Below are positions 1 to 8,601 of a stretch of 64,000 bases of DNA, in pieces. The translations under genes were made by a program, and so were the position numbers. Each line of letters opens with the position of its first letter. Position 1 is the first letter of the stretch. The stretch is taken from the NCBI GenBank assembly GCA_002392915.1, contig DGHQ01000017.1, positions 1-64,000 on the forward strand, written 5' to 3'. The stretch comes from Bacteroidales bacterium UBA3844. GTDB lineage: Bacteria > Bacteroidota > Bacteroidia > Bacteroidales > Paludibacteraceae. The notes under the pieces were generated by a model that saw nothing but the letters and a program-made list of their open reading frames with translations, had not been told where the DNA came from and searched no databases.

Positions 1-623
1 TAATGGAAGATGGTCTGCGAGAAAAAATTAATAGTATATATAATGTTTACTGATCAACAGTCTTAATCCTTGTTTTAATGGAAGATGGTCTGCGAGATGA
101 TGTTAAGAGTTGTGTGTATAGTCTGCTAAAGACTAGTCTTAATCCTTGTTTTAATGGAAGATGGTCTGCGAGGAAGTAATGAGTGAGTTTTGGTTACACT
201 TTCATTAGTCTTAATCCTTGTTTTAATGGAAGATGGTCTGCGAGTATGAAAGGAATAGTATTTATATTAACAACAATGCTAATAAGTCTTAATCCTTGTT
301 TTAATGGAAGATGGTCTGCGAGAGTTTATTGAAAAAGATTGCAACAGTAGTTGCAGTGGCGTCTTAATCCTTGTTTTAATGGAAGATGGTCTGCGAGACT
401 TGGGGAGTTAGAAATGCAAATTTGGGGGCATAGAACAAGTCTTAATCCTTGTTTTAATGGAAGATGGTCTGCGAGCCAATGAAAGTGATTTGTAAAGGCA
501 ACTTTCAAGTTGGTCTTAATCCTTGTTTTAATGGAAGATGGTCTGCGAGCCGTGTTCAAATAGAATTTATCCCCAACAAATACGTTGTCTTAATCCTTGT
601 TTTAATGGAAGATGGTCTGCGAG
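1..623 (-). CRISPR. CRISPR array, 9 full repeats plus a partial one, leader at the right end
   Basis: Nine identical 37-nt repeats start at 60, 136, 208, 286, 361, 439, 513 and 587, with a further truncated repeat at 1-21, so eight complete repeats plus the partial copy are visible and the array continues beyond the window. Spacers are 22-59, 97-135, 173-207, 245-285, 323-360, 398-438, 476-512 and 550-586, and are 35-41 nt long; this variable length is common in type III arrays. On the plus strand each repeat begins GTCTTAATCC and ends GGTCTGCGAG. On the minus strand it ends GGATTAAGAC, like the ATTGAAAC-type 3' ends that give the crRNA 5' handle, so I infer minus-strand transcription. The promoter-like sequence at 719-748 points the same way. 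No spacer resembles anything else I noticed in the window. The III-D operon lies immediately beyond the leader. Confidence 0.97.
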
Positions 624-748
624 AGGTAAAATTGCAACTCGCAGATTTGCAGACCTTTAGGGCTCAAAAATGTTCAAAATTTCAAAAATCGCGTGAAAAA
701 AAGTACATTTTTCGACTACAAAACTATAAAAATTTCCCGTCGTCGCAA
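624..748 (-). promoter_or_regulatory. CRISPR leader with promoter driving the array
   Basis: On the minus strand, TTG (748-746) is followed by exactly 19 nt and then TAGTTTTG (726-719). This matches the Bacteroidota -33/-7 consensus TTG-N19-TAnnTTTG. Transcription would start near 712 and enter the first repeat about 90 nt later. The AT-rich stretch up to 623 is then the leader. Directly next to the last repeat, CTCGCAG at 638-644 is an inverted copy of CTGCGAG at 617-623 inside the repeat. Confidence 0.7.
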
Positions 749-864
749 TGCTTTTTTCATATCTTTTTATACAAAAATTTCAATAAATAATCACACTTCT
801 ATCATACCCATAATGCTCAAGCCTTTTATCTCTTTGTCCTTTCTGTATTGTGGAGTTTGTTTTT

Positions 865-902
865 GCAGCGAACCAAAAAAACGAGATGGATTGGTTCGCT
901 GC
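865..902. terminator. Perfect 12-bp hairpin after the last cas-operon gene
   Basis: GCAGCGAACCAA (865-876) pairs perfectly with TTGGTTCGCTGC (891-902) around a 14-nt loop, starting 8 nt past the stop of the Card1-like gene. In the minus direction there is no U-run after it, so it is not a textbook intrinsic terminator. Its position suggests it ends or protects the cas mRNA before the CRISPR leader. Confidence 0.5.
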
Positions 903-910
903 ATGTGTAA

Positions 911-2047
911 CTATTTTGTGTTGATATTGAATAACTCTTGTTCCAAAATCTTAAACAGTTCCTGCTTCTTATTGCTGCCTATAGTGGTGTCTTGCAACGA
1001 GAATGCAATGATACCTGACTCCCTGCACTTCTCCTTTTGCAGATCGTTCATCACGTTATCGGTAACAAACAGTGCTTTGCTACCCATTCCTCCATAATTC
1101 TTCACTGCAGTTCGGAACTTGTCTATGTCCGTCGAACTATTGATCTGTGTTTTACACTCCACAAAAAGAATTTTTGTTCCTGTATTTACGACAACATCTA
1201 TTTCGTTTTTTGGATATTTCACTGAATTAGTGTTTTTGGGAGGGAAAATACAATTCAGCCTTATGTCTTTTGCATATCGCCAATGGGATAGCATTCTTGC
1301 CACCTTGTATTCAAACCAAGCCGTGTGAAATGCCATACTCACAGCATGTGGAGATTCCATCACAAATTCTTGATTGCCATACTTCTTTGTATTTAATGTC
1401 AAACGGACAAAATCTGGTTTTGCCCATTCCACAAAATTATTTTCAGAGATGGAAAAACTTCCTGATTGCTGGTTGTTTAACTTTCCTTCCCACTCCTTAG
1501 AAAGAAGTGTCATAAGTTTATTGAAACTACCACAATTGTATTTCCGTGCATTTATCAACTTATCCAATGTTTTCTTATCATCTTCGGTATAATCCGAATA
1601 TGGGACAAAGTGGGTTAGTGCATTGCCTTGCAAACGGAACAGCACATCCATGTCAAAAAGGAAATCCGTTTTCTTCTCCATCGTTCTGTAGTCCCAAAGT
1701 ACATTGTTTTGGTCCATATAGATGACGGAAGCGTTAGGTACTGCATCAAACACCCGTCCAAAAAGATGTGACCACGATTTCAATCCGCTCGAAATATTAA
1801 TTGTTACCTCGTCGTTCTTATATGTTTCCGCTAAAGATTTAGCACGTTCCATAATAATCTGTGGATCCGTTGTGTCAAGCGGTGGCTGTTCATCCACAGA
1901 TATTTGAATTTCACGCTTCACTTTTGTCACCGCATCCAAACTGGATTCAGAATAAATGAAGACAACCTTATCCGGTTGTGTGGCGACTATGCCATGATAG
2001 ACAGGAGCGGGTTGCCCTCCTACCAATGTTATATGAACTTTTGCCAT
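911..2047 (-). CDS. CARF-PD-(D/E)XK nuclease, Card1/Can2-like type III effector
   Basis: This 378-aa protein fits the Card1/Can2 (DUF1887) family: an N-terminal Rossmann-like CARF domain (about 1-150, starting HITLVGGQPAP) and a C-terminal PD-(D/E)XK nuclease. Candidate active-site residues are E246, D284 in NEIDVVV, and E297/K299 in FVECKT. Family members are activated by cyclic tetra-adenylate made by Cas10 and cut single-stranded DNA and RNA nonspecifically. It is the last gene of the III-D operon, separated from the CARF-HEPN gene by 256 nt. Because this Cas10 lacks an HD nuclease, the protein may supply the DNA-cleaving arm of the response; that role is inferred. No truncation is visible. 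Confidence 0.85.
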   Translation of the reverse strand: MAKVHITLVGGQPAPVYHGIVATQPDKVVFIYSESSLDAVTKVKREIQISVDEQPPLDTTDPQIIMERAKSLAETYKNDEVTINISSGLKSWSHLFGRVFDAVPNASVIYMDQNNVLWDYRTMEKKTDFLFDMDVLFRLQGNALTHFVPYSDYTEDDKKTLDKLINARKYNCGSFNKLMTLLSKEWEGKLNNQQSGSFSISENNFVEWAKPDFVRLTLNTKKYGNQEFVMESPHAVSMAFHTAWFEYKVARMLSHWRYAKDIRLNCIFPPKNTNSVKYPKNEIDVVVNTGTKILFVECKTQINSSTDIDKFRTAVKNYGGMGSKALFVTDNVMNDLQKEKCRESGIIAFSLQDTTIGSNKKQELFKILEQELFNINTK

Positions 2048-2303
2048 AACTTATTGTTTTTAATCTAATGATTATTTTGAAGCTTACAATTTTGTCATCT
2101 TTTGCCAGCACACAAGCCGAAATATGATTCATTTCGGCCTGTGGAGGAAACAAATTTTTTTATTTTATATCTACGTTGCGTTCAGTGTTTTATACTTGTG
2201 CGTAGTTATGAAAATGTTATTGTCGTAATGACCTCGTTATTCTTTATGAAAAGGAAGTTGAGGATGGTGTTGCCTGAGCATATGTAGATGAGGGTGCGTA
2301 TAA
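2048..2303. other. Spacer between the two CARF genes with a strong hairpin
   Basis: Elsewhere in the operon genes overlap or lie within 13 nt, so this 256-nt gap stands out. GCCGAAAT (2116-2123) pairs with ATTTCGGC (2131-2138), and CACA/TGTG extends the stem on both sides (2111-2143). There is no U-run on the minus strand, so it may process or attenuate the mRNA ahead of the nuclease gene. I saw no good promoter for the nuclease here. Confidence 0.45.
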
Positions 2304-3476
2304 CTATAATTTCTCTTCAAAAAGTGATTTAAACTCCTGCAATAACTCATCTGTTTCAATAGCCTCACTTAGAATTAAGTCAGCGTGGTTGATATTGTTT
2401 CTGATTTTTGTCGTACTATTTTTGGGCGTTGCAAATTTCTGTTGATTGTAATCAGTGTTGAAATCTTCGTAAAAATCAGTTTTGTCGCCCAATTTTATCG
2501 TTTCGTCCAAAATAGTTACAGCCTGTTGATACAATCCCTTGTTGTAGCACCATTTTGCTGCTTCAATTCCATTCTTGACATCTCTACTGCCTTTGAAATA
2601 CTTGATTTCTTTTTGAATTGCATCAATAAGATGCGACAATTGAGCAATGTCGGGCTGTCCTGCTCTTTTGCGTTTAAAATCTTGAACTTCCTTTTTTAAT
2701 GCAGCGATGTGAATGCCACTGATGATATTTCGACCACGGCACAATGAAAAATCAAGAGAAACATTTTTGATTGCATCAAACAAATCACTATCACTTTTGG
2801 ATAACAGTTTCTCCAAGGATTTAACATTACCACTTTCTGTGTAGGTCCTTACCGCATACGTCCAATCTTGCAGTTTTGAATAGTCGGTCAGTTCCACAAT
2901 GGGCGCAACATTTGTTTTTTTATCCCTGCCCTCGTAGTTGCCGTATGATATGTGTTCAACAGTTACGTTTTTGAAGAGTTTCACGTAGTTTATGAATACA
3001 ATCAAAAACATCGGCAAATATCTGAAACTATGGGTGATGTCCACAAAAAGACAGATGTCATTATCTTGCACCTCTTTAACCAAAAGGTTGTAAAGATCAG
3101 AAAACAAAACCCAAATATCCTTTTCAGACTCGTCGGAGATGTCAATGTCTTTGTAGTTGAAAACGACACCTTCTTTTGCTTTCTTCTTTTTCAGTTTCTC
3201 CAATCGTGAGCACAATCCTTCTTCCTGAGTTTCAATAGTGCCGTCTTCTAACTCGAAATCATATCCATCATCCCAATTGAATTCACGTGCTTTGCCTGTC
3301 AGAAGAATGTAGGCAATGCTGTTGCTATCAAATTTGTGTTGAGATAGCAAATAGTCCAACGTAGCCTCTTGAATGAAGGTAACTTTACGTTTGTTGCCAT
3401 CAAAGAGACGATAATCGTACTGACATTCTTTATAATGTCCTGTACCAAGGAATGATATGAAGATGTTTTTTGCCAT
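2304..3476 (-). CDS. CARF-HEPN ribonuclease, Csx1/Csx2-like type III effector
   Basis: A 390-aa protein of the Csx2/TIGR02221 type. The N-terminal CARF domain opens with FISFLGTGHYKE and carries the family signature DITHSFR at residues 146-152, typical of DxTHG/CARF proteins that bind cyclic oligoadenylate. The C-terminal half is helical and ends with a HEPN RX4H motif, R359-N-N-I-N-H364, the catalytic site of this RNase family. It should cleave RNA after Cas10 makes its second messenger. It starts 9 nt after the TIGR03986 gene and is therefore in the cas operon. Both catalytic and ligand-binding signatures are intact. Confidence 0.88.
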   Translation of the reverse strand: MAKNIFISFLGTGHYKECQYDYRLFDGNKRKVTFIQEATLDYLLSQHKFDSNSIAYILLTGKAREFNWDDGYDFELEDGTIETQEEGLCSRLEKLKKKKAKEGVVFNYKDIDISDESEKDIWVLFSDLYNLLVKEVQDNDICLFVDITHSFRYLPMFLIVFINYVKLFKNVTVEHISYGNYEGRDKKTNVAPIVELTDYSKLQDWTYAVRTYTESGNVKSLEKLLSKSDSDLFDAIKNVSLDFSLCRGRNIISGIHIAALKKEVQDFKRKRAGQPDIAQLSHLIDAIQKEIKYFKGSRDVKNGIEAAKWCYNKGLYQQAVTILDETIKLGDKTDFYEDFNTDYNQQKFATPKNSTTKIRNNINHADLILSEAIETDELLQEFKSLFEEKL

Positions 3477-3485
3477 AATCTTCTT

Positions 3486-5231
3486 TTACTTTTTCGGTGC
3501 AAAGTCCTTTAAACTCATTTTGCCATTTTGGATAGCAACAAATTCGTTGTTCTTGTCTTTGGCTGTTGATTCCATTCCGCTCTTGGGATAGCGTATTTCC
3601 TTGGCGGGACTGTATTGACCACGAGAGATAGTTATCAAATCTGTCAAAACGTCTTCGAGCTGACGCTTTAAGTCGCAATCTGATATAAGATTATTGAAAG
3701 CCTTGTAGAAGTCATCAGCGGTCTTGCCGTTGTTGCAGTCGCTATTGGCTTCGAGGACTGTGATTTTGCAGTCTTCAACTCGCAGTTTGCCATAACCGAA
3801 GGGCTTGGCGTAGCCGAGCGAATGGAAACAAGTATGCTGATTTTTGCAGAATGTTATTGCTGACAATAACGCACCAAGTTCGTAGTCAAGAAGGTTGTGG
3901 AAATATACCGTTGTGGTAAATTTCGTATTTTCTGGCATCGGATAGAATGTAGAAGTTACCTTGCTTTGAGACTCGTTGCCTTCTATCTCCTTGTCGTGAA
4001 TGAGGTAGCGTTTGTAGCCGTTGATTTGGGCATTATTGGTGAAAAACGTGTTGGTTTTTAGTTTGCCGTTTTTCGGGTCGGTTTGTTTGTTGTCTTGATT
4101 GAGGTAAAACTCAAAATATGTTGGTTTGGGCGCACCCATAATAAATGTCTGTGCTTTGCCGGGTTTTGCATCTTTACCCAAGAGAGAATTTCCTACAATT
4201 ACCCTTCCTTTGAGAGCATCTTTGCCATTGACGTAACCGAACACAGCCTGTGCAATGTCAATACCTCTGTTGTTTCGCAAATTTTGGGGCAGATATTGGT
4301 GAATTGACTTGGGATAGGGTACACGATAAAGGTAAGCAAGACCTAAATCAATGATATTGCCTTCGCGTTTTCTGAAAAAACAAGGAACAATGCCCTCTTT
4401 CTTTACGTCGTCGAAAGATTTGTAGTTTCTTAGAATGCCGTGCCAATATTTCCAACTATCGTTCTCGTTTTCTTCTTCGTGGATGAATAAGAATTCATTC
4501 CATACTTTTTCACTGATTTTCACAGACTTCTTTTCCGAAAATGTAGGAATTGAAAGCAAGAATTCGTGTTTTTTGTTAGCCATCGGACCTGAGAAAAACC
4601 ACATCGCATCGTTGCCGTTGTTGTCGTACATAAAACGAGTTTTCAACAGGTTGTATTTTTCTCTGGTCTTGGCTCTTTTGAACTTAAAGATGTCCAAATT
4701 CTTGTATATGTCCCTGATTGATGTTTCTATACGCTTGGGGTCCTCGTAACGGTAACGGGTAAATTCACATTCTTGAATGTAATATTCTCCGTTTATTTTG
4801 ATTATGAATCCCGGTTTTTGGTCGCCCTTTTTAAGGTCTTTTAGTTCATAGTCGTTGCTGCGGAGGTTGCGCATACTGTATTTGTTATCTTCAATATTGT
4901 TTTTGATGTTGCTGAATGTAATCATCTCAAATACAGTGCGTAGCATACCTTTAATAGATGAGCCAGGTACGTAGTAACGTCCACAGATATTAGTGTTGTG
5001 TTCTTCTGCGCCTAATACGCAGAATTTTGTTAGTGATTCAAAATCTATTTCTATTTTGCCCGAATAACCATCTTCAAACGGCACATCTTGAACGTAGTTG
5101 AGGTTGTCAACTTCGTTGTTGTCCTCGGAATTGTCCAAAGTGTGGACGTCATTGGTAAGTCCTACAAAAGAGTATGGATTGTAGAAGTTTTTTTTAACTT
5201 GATTTTTATTATTGCCAAAATCCTTTGCCAT
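3486..5231 (-). CDS. TIGR03986-family RAMP protein (Cas7 with insertion), type III-D
   Basis: This 581-aa protein begins FYNPYSFVGL (about 16-25), the opening signature of the TIGR03986 family, followed by a RAMP-type YVPGSSIKGMLR (87-98) and a C-terminal glycine-rich loop (SLGYAKPFGYGKL, about 470-486). In the characterised cyanobacterial III-D effector the corresponding subunit is a Cas7 with a large insertion, consistent with the long middle of this protein. It would form part of the crRNA-binding backbone. It lies 13 nt after the Csx19-like gene and 9 nt before the CARF-HEPN gene. Family assignment is firm; its exact backbone position is inferred. Confidence 0.82.
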   Translation of the reverse strand: MAKDFGNNKNQVKKNFYNPYSFVGLTNDVHTLDNSEDNNEVDNLNYVQDVPFEDGYSGKIEIDFESLTKFCVLGAEEHNTNICGRYYVPGSSIKGMLRTVFEMITFSNIKNNIEDNKYSMRNLRSNDYELKDLKKGDQKPGFIIKINGEYYIQECEFTRYRYEDPKRIETSIRDIYKNLDIFKFKRAKTREKYNLLKTRFMYDNNGNDAMWFFSGPMANKKHEFLLSIPTFSEKKSVKISEKVWNEFLFIHEEENENDSWKYWHGILRNYKSFDDVKKEGIVPCFFRKREGNIIDLGLAYLYRVPYPKSIHQYLPQNLRNNRGIDIAQAVFGYVNGKDALKGRVIVGNSLLGKDAKPGKAQTFIMGAPKPTYFEFYLNQDNKQTDPKNGKLKTNTFFTNNAQINGYKRYLIHDKEIEGNESQSKVTSTFYPMPENTKFTTTVYFHNLLDYELGALLSAITFCKNQHTCFHSLGYAKPFGYGKLRVEDCKITVLEANSDCNNGKTADDFYKAFNNLISDCDLKRQLEDVLTDLITISRGQYSPAKEIRYPKSGMESTAKDKNNEFVAIQNGKMSLKDFAPKK

Positions 5232-5244
5232 AAATTAGTCCTCC

Positions 5245-5685
5245 TTATTTATTAAAACCAACAAAAATCAAATCCGACGGTTGAAGCACATCAAATCCAG
5301 CGCAGTTGACATCTGGTACTAATGTCCAATTCTGCATAAACTTTAACTTATTGCTTCCCATACGGTTAGGAATGTATGTTTGAACCTTGTCTTCATCAAC
5401 TATTACCTCGGTATATTCTTTGACAAGATATTCTCCGTCAACGAATTTTATCGAAATTGATGTCCCATCTTTATACAGAAATCCTTCAACTATGAATGGA
5501 TTGCTGGCGAATTGGTCGAGATTGATTTGTTCGGAGAGTTTTTTCCTGCCGTCAAAACATTCGGGTCTTTGACGGTCGGATACCCAAAGATAGCCTTCAT
5601 AACAGGCATCTTGGTTAATATCTTTGATTTGTATATCGTGTGCTTGCATATAGGTCAGTTTATTAAGATTCAACAAATATTCCAT
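5245..5685 (-). CDS. Csx19-like small subunit of type III-D
   Basis: A 146-aa protein between the double Cas7 and the TIGR03986 gene, the place where csx19 (TIGR03984) usually sits. Features that fit: a short all-beta-looking protein with the segment FIVEGFLYKDGTSISIKFVDG, resembling the Csx19 'aromatic-F-DG-E-L' core, and a C-terminal strand LIFVGF. I choose ATG 5685, overlapping the previous gene by 23 nt. An upstream ATG at 5760 would add 25 residues read out of frame through the conserved end of the double Cas7, which is less likely. Without a profile search the family call rests largely on context. Confidence 0.55.
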   Translation of the reverse strand: MEYLLNLNKLTYMQAHDIQIKDINQDACYEGYLWVSDRQRPECFDGRKKLSEQINLDQFASNPFIVEGFLYKDGTSISIKFVDGEYLVKEYTEVIVDEDKVQTYIPNRMGSNKLKFMQNWTLVPDVNCAGFDVLQPSDLIFVGFNK

Positions 5686-7081
5686 TGCCACGGCTTGTGC
5701 CGCCGCCAAGTGGTAGCAATCCCTTTCTGAGGTCGTTGATTGCAGCGTCAAATGCAGCATTTACTTTGTCAAAGAAGCCATCTTGCAATTGTGTCGGCAG
5801 CGTGGCTGCTACTTCTTTGGCTGCTTTTTCGATGCCTGTTGTGTCTTTCAAAATCCTTATCTCAAAGGGTTGCATATCTTCGCCGAAGATGTTTTTTTCA
5901 GTAAACAACGCCCCTGATTTTGATTTTGCACCGCCTGTAAAGCGGTCGATGGCAACGTGTACTTGTGTGTTTTCGTTTTGCTTGGTTATGGAATTTTCGA
6001 TAATATCCGAAATGATGACATTTCCACGTTTTTGAATGGCTATTTGTTTACCATCTTCTTTGCGGTTTTCTTCATAGCCGAAAAGCACTTTAACCGCAGG
6101 ATTGACTATATTTTCATCTGCCACAGTTTTGTAGTATTTGCCACCGATGAAAATTTTATTCAGTCTGTTCCAATGATATGCTGTTCTGTGCGCCAAAGCA
6201 CCTTTTATTGATGTTGCCGGAATTAAAACCAAGTCAGTTTTTAATTCGCCTTTTTCCTTCGTCCAAACAACCCTTGAACCCCTTACAGGTGTGATGTCAA
6301 CATCTTCGTCGCCGATGCCGCTGCCAAACAGGAAAAAGTCTTGCACTTTGATTTTGACTGTTTCTTCTTCCCAATTGGAATTTGAAATGGGAACGGTTTC
6401 TTGGTAATCTTTGTTCCAACATTCGGAATTGAGGTTGGACGATATTTCCAAATAACCATCTAAGCCGCCATTATTTAAATCAAAATCTTTTGTCTGCAAG
6501 TCAACTATTTTTATTTCTCCAAAACCTTTGCGTGTACCGCCGCCTATTCTGAAAGTTTTGTCTTTGATTGCGCGTAAAACTGTTTCAAAATCTGAGGAGT
6601 CTTTGCTTTTTGCCACCAATTCGATTTCAAAACAAAAACGTGTACCAGCAAAACAAACTTGATTGTCGAATTTGCCTTTGTCTTTGGCTGTGCCTTTGGT
6701 ATTGATTTTTACGTGTTGCCGAATTGGTAGCGACTTGTAGTTTTTCAACAATGGGTCGTCAAATGCATTTGGTTGCAATCCTTCTACAACTTCGGATTCA
6801 GAGTTGAGAATTTTAGCATTTGAAAAAATAATCTCAGAGCCTCTGCTTTCTGTTTGTTTGGCTTTGTTTTGAAAACCGAAAAAGCGTTTTGCCTTTTCGT
6901 CACCGATGAAATGACGGATAACGCCCGCAATAGTCGTTCCTGGAATGTAGGGCAATCCGTTGACATCGGTTGCGACAAGGGCATCTGTGGTAATGTCCTT
7001 ATCCCCTGAGCCTACTGCAAGAGGTGTCTTGGCTTCAATTATCATCCGTGCCAAAAAACGGTGTGTGTATATTGATTCCAT
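5663..7081 (-). CDS. Double RAMP protein (Cas7-Cas7 fusion) of type III-D effector
   Basis: A 472-aa protein with two RAMP modules. Module 1 has DITTDALVATD (29-39), LPYIPGTTIAG and a glycine-rich loop RIGGGTRKGFGEI (177-189). Module 2 has DEDVDITPVRG (257-267), LIPATSIKGALAHR (285-298) and PLGGGTSRGNG (457-467). This matches the 'Cas7-2x' subunit of III-D complexes. The aspartates before each IPG motif (D33; D257/D259/D261) are candidate target-RNA cleavage residues, as in Csm3. Six nt separate it from csx10, and its end overlaps the Csx19-like gene. Confidence 0.82.
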   Translation of the reverse strand: MESIYTHRFLARMIIEAKTPLAVGSGDKDITTDALVATDVNGLPYIPGTTIAGVIRHFIGDEKAKRFFGFQNKAKQTESRGSEIIFSNAKILNSESEVVEGLQPNAFDDPLLKNYKSLPIRQHVKINTKGTAKDKGKFDNQVCFAGTRFCFEIELVAKSKDSSDFETVLRAIKDKTFRIGGGTRKGFGEIKIVDLQTKDFDLNNGGLDGYLEISSNLNSECWNKDYQETVPISNSNWEEETVKIKVQDFFLFGSGIGDEDVDITPVRGSRVVWTKEKGELKTDLVLIPATSIKGALAHRTAYHWNRLNKIFIGGKYYKTVADENIVNPAVKVLFGYEENRKEDGKQIAIQKRGNVIISDIIENSITKQNENTQVHVAIDRFTGGAKSKSGALFTEKNIFGEDMQPFEIRILKDTTGIEKAAKEVAATLPTQLQDGFFDKVNAAFDAAINDLRKGLLPLGGGTSRGNGIFVES

Positions 7082-7087
7082 ATTTGT

Positions 7088-8599
7088 CTAATTTTTAATT
7101 TTTGCCATTTGGGCAGCCAAATTAATTAATACCTTTTGCGCAAAATTGCCTTCTTGTGATAAGCTGTTGAAGAAGTCGCGGAATTTGTCAAACCTTCCAC
7201 GCTTTTTCCATTTGTTCATCGCTACACCGTGAGTAAGGTATGCATACGGTTCTGGTTTGCCGTTTTTGGTAATTTTTTTGTCAAAAAGTTCTTCTTTGAG
7301 TTCTGCGTATGTAGAATAACGCATCGCTATTGCACGAATAGAACCCCACTGAGAAGCAAAACTATCCTGAACAAAGTCATTCTTGTAATCTTTAACAAAT
7401 TGGTTGACTGTTTCATAGATGATTTCTTCGTCAAGTTCTGCTTGCTTTTGCGTTGCCAAGTATAGAAGAAGTCCGTCAGAATCTTTTTGAAGCTGCTCAA
7501 TTTCAAGTCGTTGCCTCTTGCGGCGTGTTTCCTTGGATTCTGCTTTCTTTTTCTCAGGGATATTTAAGTCAATATCATAATTGTTCAAACCTTCATCGTT
7601 GAAATTCATTACAAAATCAGGATTGTAAATCACCTTGCCGAAACCTTCGTTTTGATAATTGCCTACGTACTGTGATTCTGTGGGCGAATTGGCGGTTTTT
7701 ACAACGAAAACACTGCCTTTTTCGATTCCGCAACGGTCGGCATCAAAACATTGACGTTGATAATTCCACGGTGCGTACTGGAATGTCCTGATTTGAGATT
7801 TACCCCAATCGATAACGTCTTTTTCGTCAAAGCCTAATTGTTTGGCTGTTGGTTGAAAGGTAGGGTAGCCATATTCATCCAAAAACACAAGACGAGAATC
7901 TGCATATACTACTGAATAATCATTTTTAGTAGGTCGGCTTGCTACATCGTCAAACTTACATTCAGATATTTGCACAAGACCATATTGTGCGGTTCGCGAG
8001 CGTCCAATGCGTTTTTTTCCAACCAACGATTTGCGAATATCGTCGGCAAAATCACCGTCCACTACTACTTCGAAATACAAAGTAAGTCCTTTGGCAAGAG
8101 ATTCATAACAATACATTTGTCCGTCGGCAGAACGACGTTTCTCTCTGTCGTATGCCGACTTGATGGCTATGTCGGTATCAACGGTTACTTTTGTGAGTAT
8201 TGGTTCTTTACTGTCGCCATCAATATCAAAAAATCCCTCGCGAGCCTGTTTTAGTTGTAGTTTTTGTTTGTCAGGGTCGTCGTGGTTAACGATGAAACTG
8301 ATATAACACCCGTCGGTGAGTTTTTTGCCTTTCGGATATTGATAACAAGCCGGTATTTTGAGGCTTCTTTTTACGGCGTTTTCTGCAACTGGGTGTGCAT
8401 CACCGAATTTTACTTTGGTAGAATGGAACACCTCGCGACAAAAATCATAATCTTTTGTTTTGTAGAGTGTGTCGGCAGATATTCCAAGAAAGCAACTTCC
8501 CGGAATAAAGTCCAATGTCTGATTTTGTGATTCGCTTGCAGCCTTCTGATTGAGAATAACGTCAGAAAGCAATTCACATTTAAATTTCAGTGTCGTCAT
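7088..8599 (-). CDS. csx10: Csx10-like RAMP protein (Cas5 group), type III-D
   Basis: A 503-aa RAMP protein with an early LDFIPGSCFLG (29-39), the segment AIKSAYDREKRRSADGQMY (145-163) and a glycine/arginine-rich loop RIGRSRTAQYG (197-207). All three resemble Csx10, the Cas5-like subunit diagnostic of III-D that holds the crRNA 5' end. Residues about 350-503 form a charged helical extension containing SKETRRKRQRLEIEQLQKD, which could be a fused small-subunit-like domain; that is inference. Two nt separate it from the Cas7 gene upstream. Confidence 0.72.
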   Translation of the reverse strand: MTTLKFKCELLSDVILNQKAASESQNQTLDFIPGSCFLGISADTLYKTKDYDFCREVFHSTKVKFGDAHPVAENAVKRSLKIPACYQYPKGKKLTDGCYISFIVNHDDPDKQKLQLKQAREGFFDIDGDSKEPILTKVTVDTDIAIKSAYDREKRRSADGQMYCYESLAKGLTLYFEVVVDGDFADDIRKSLVGKKRIGRSRTAQYGLVQISECKFDDVASRPTKNDYSVVYADSRLVFLDEYGYPTFQPTAKQLGFDEKDVIDWGKSQIRTFQYAPWNYQRQCFDADRCGIEKGSVFVVKTANSPTESQYVGNYQNEGFGKVIYNPDFVMNFNDEGLNNYDIDLNIPEKKKAESKETRRKRQRLEIEQLQKDSDGLLLYLATQKQAELDEEIIYETVNQFVKDYKNDFVQDSFASQWGSIRAIAMRYSTYAELKEELFDKKITKNGKPEPYAYLTHGVAMNKWKKRGRFDKFRDFFNSLSQEGNFAQKVLINLAAQMAKIKN

Positions 8600-8601
8600 T
8601 C

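Noticed and set aside
326..790. Long reading frames across the CRISPR array on both strands
   Set aside because: They arise from the 37-nt repeats (37 plus spacer lengths) and encode repeated peptides such as NPCFNGRWSAS; not genes.
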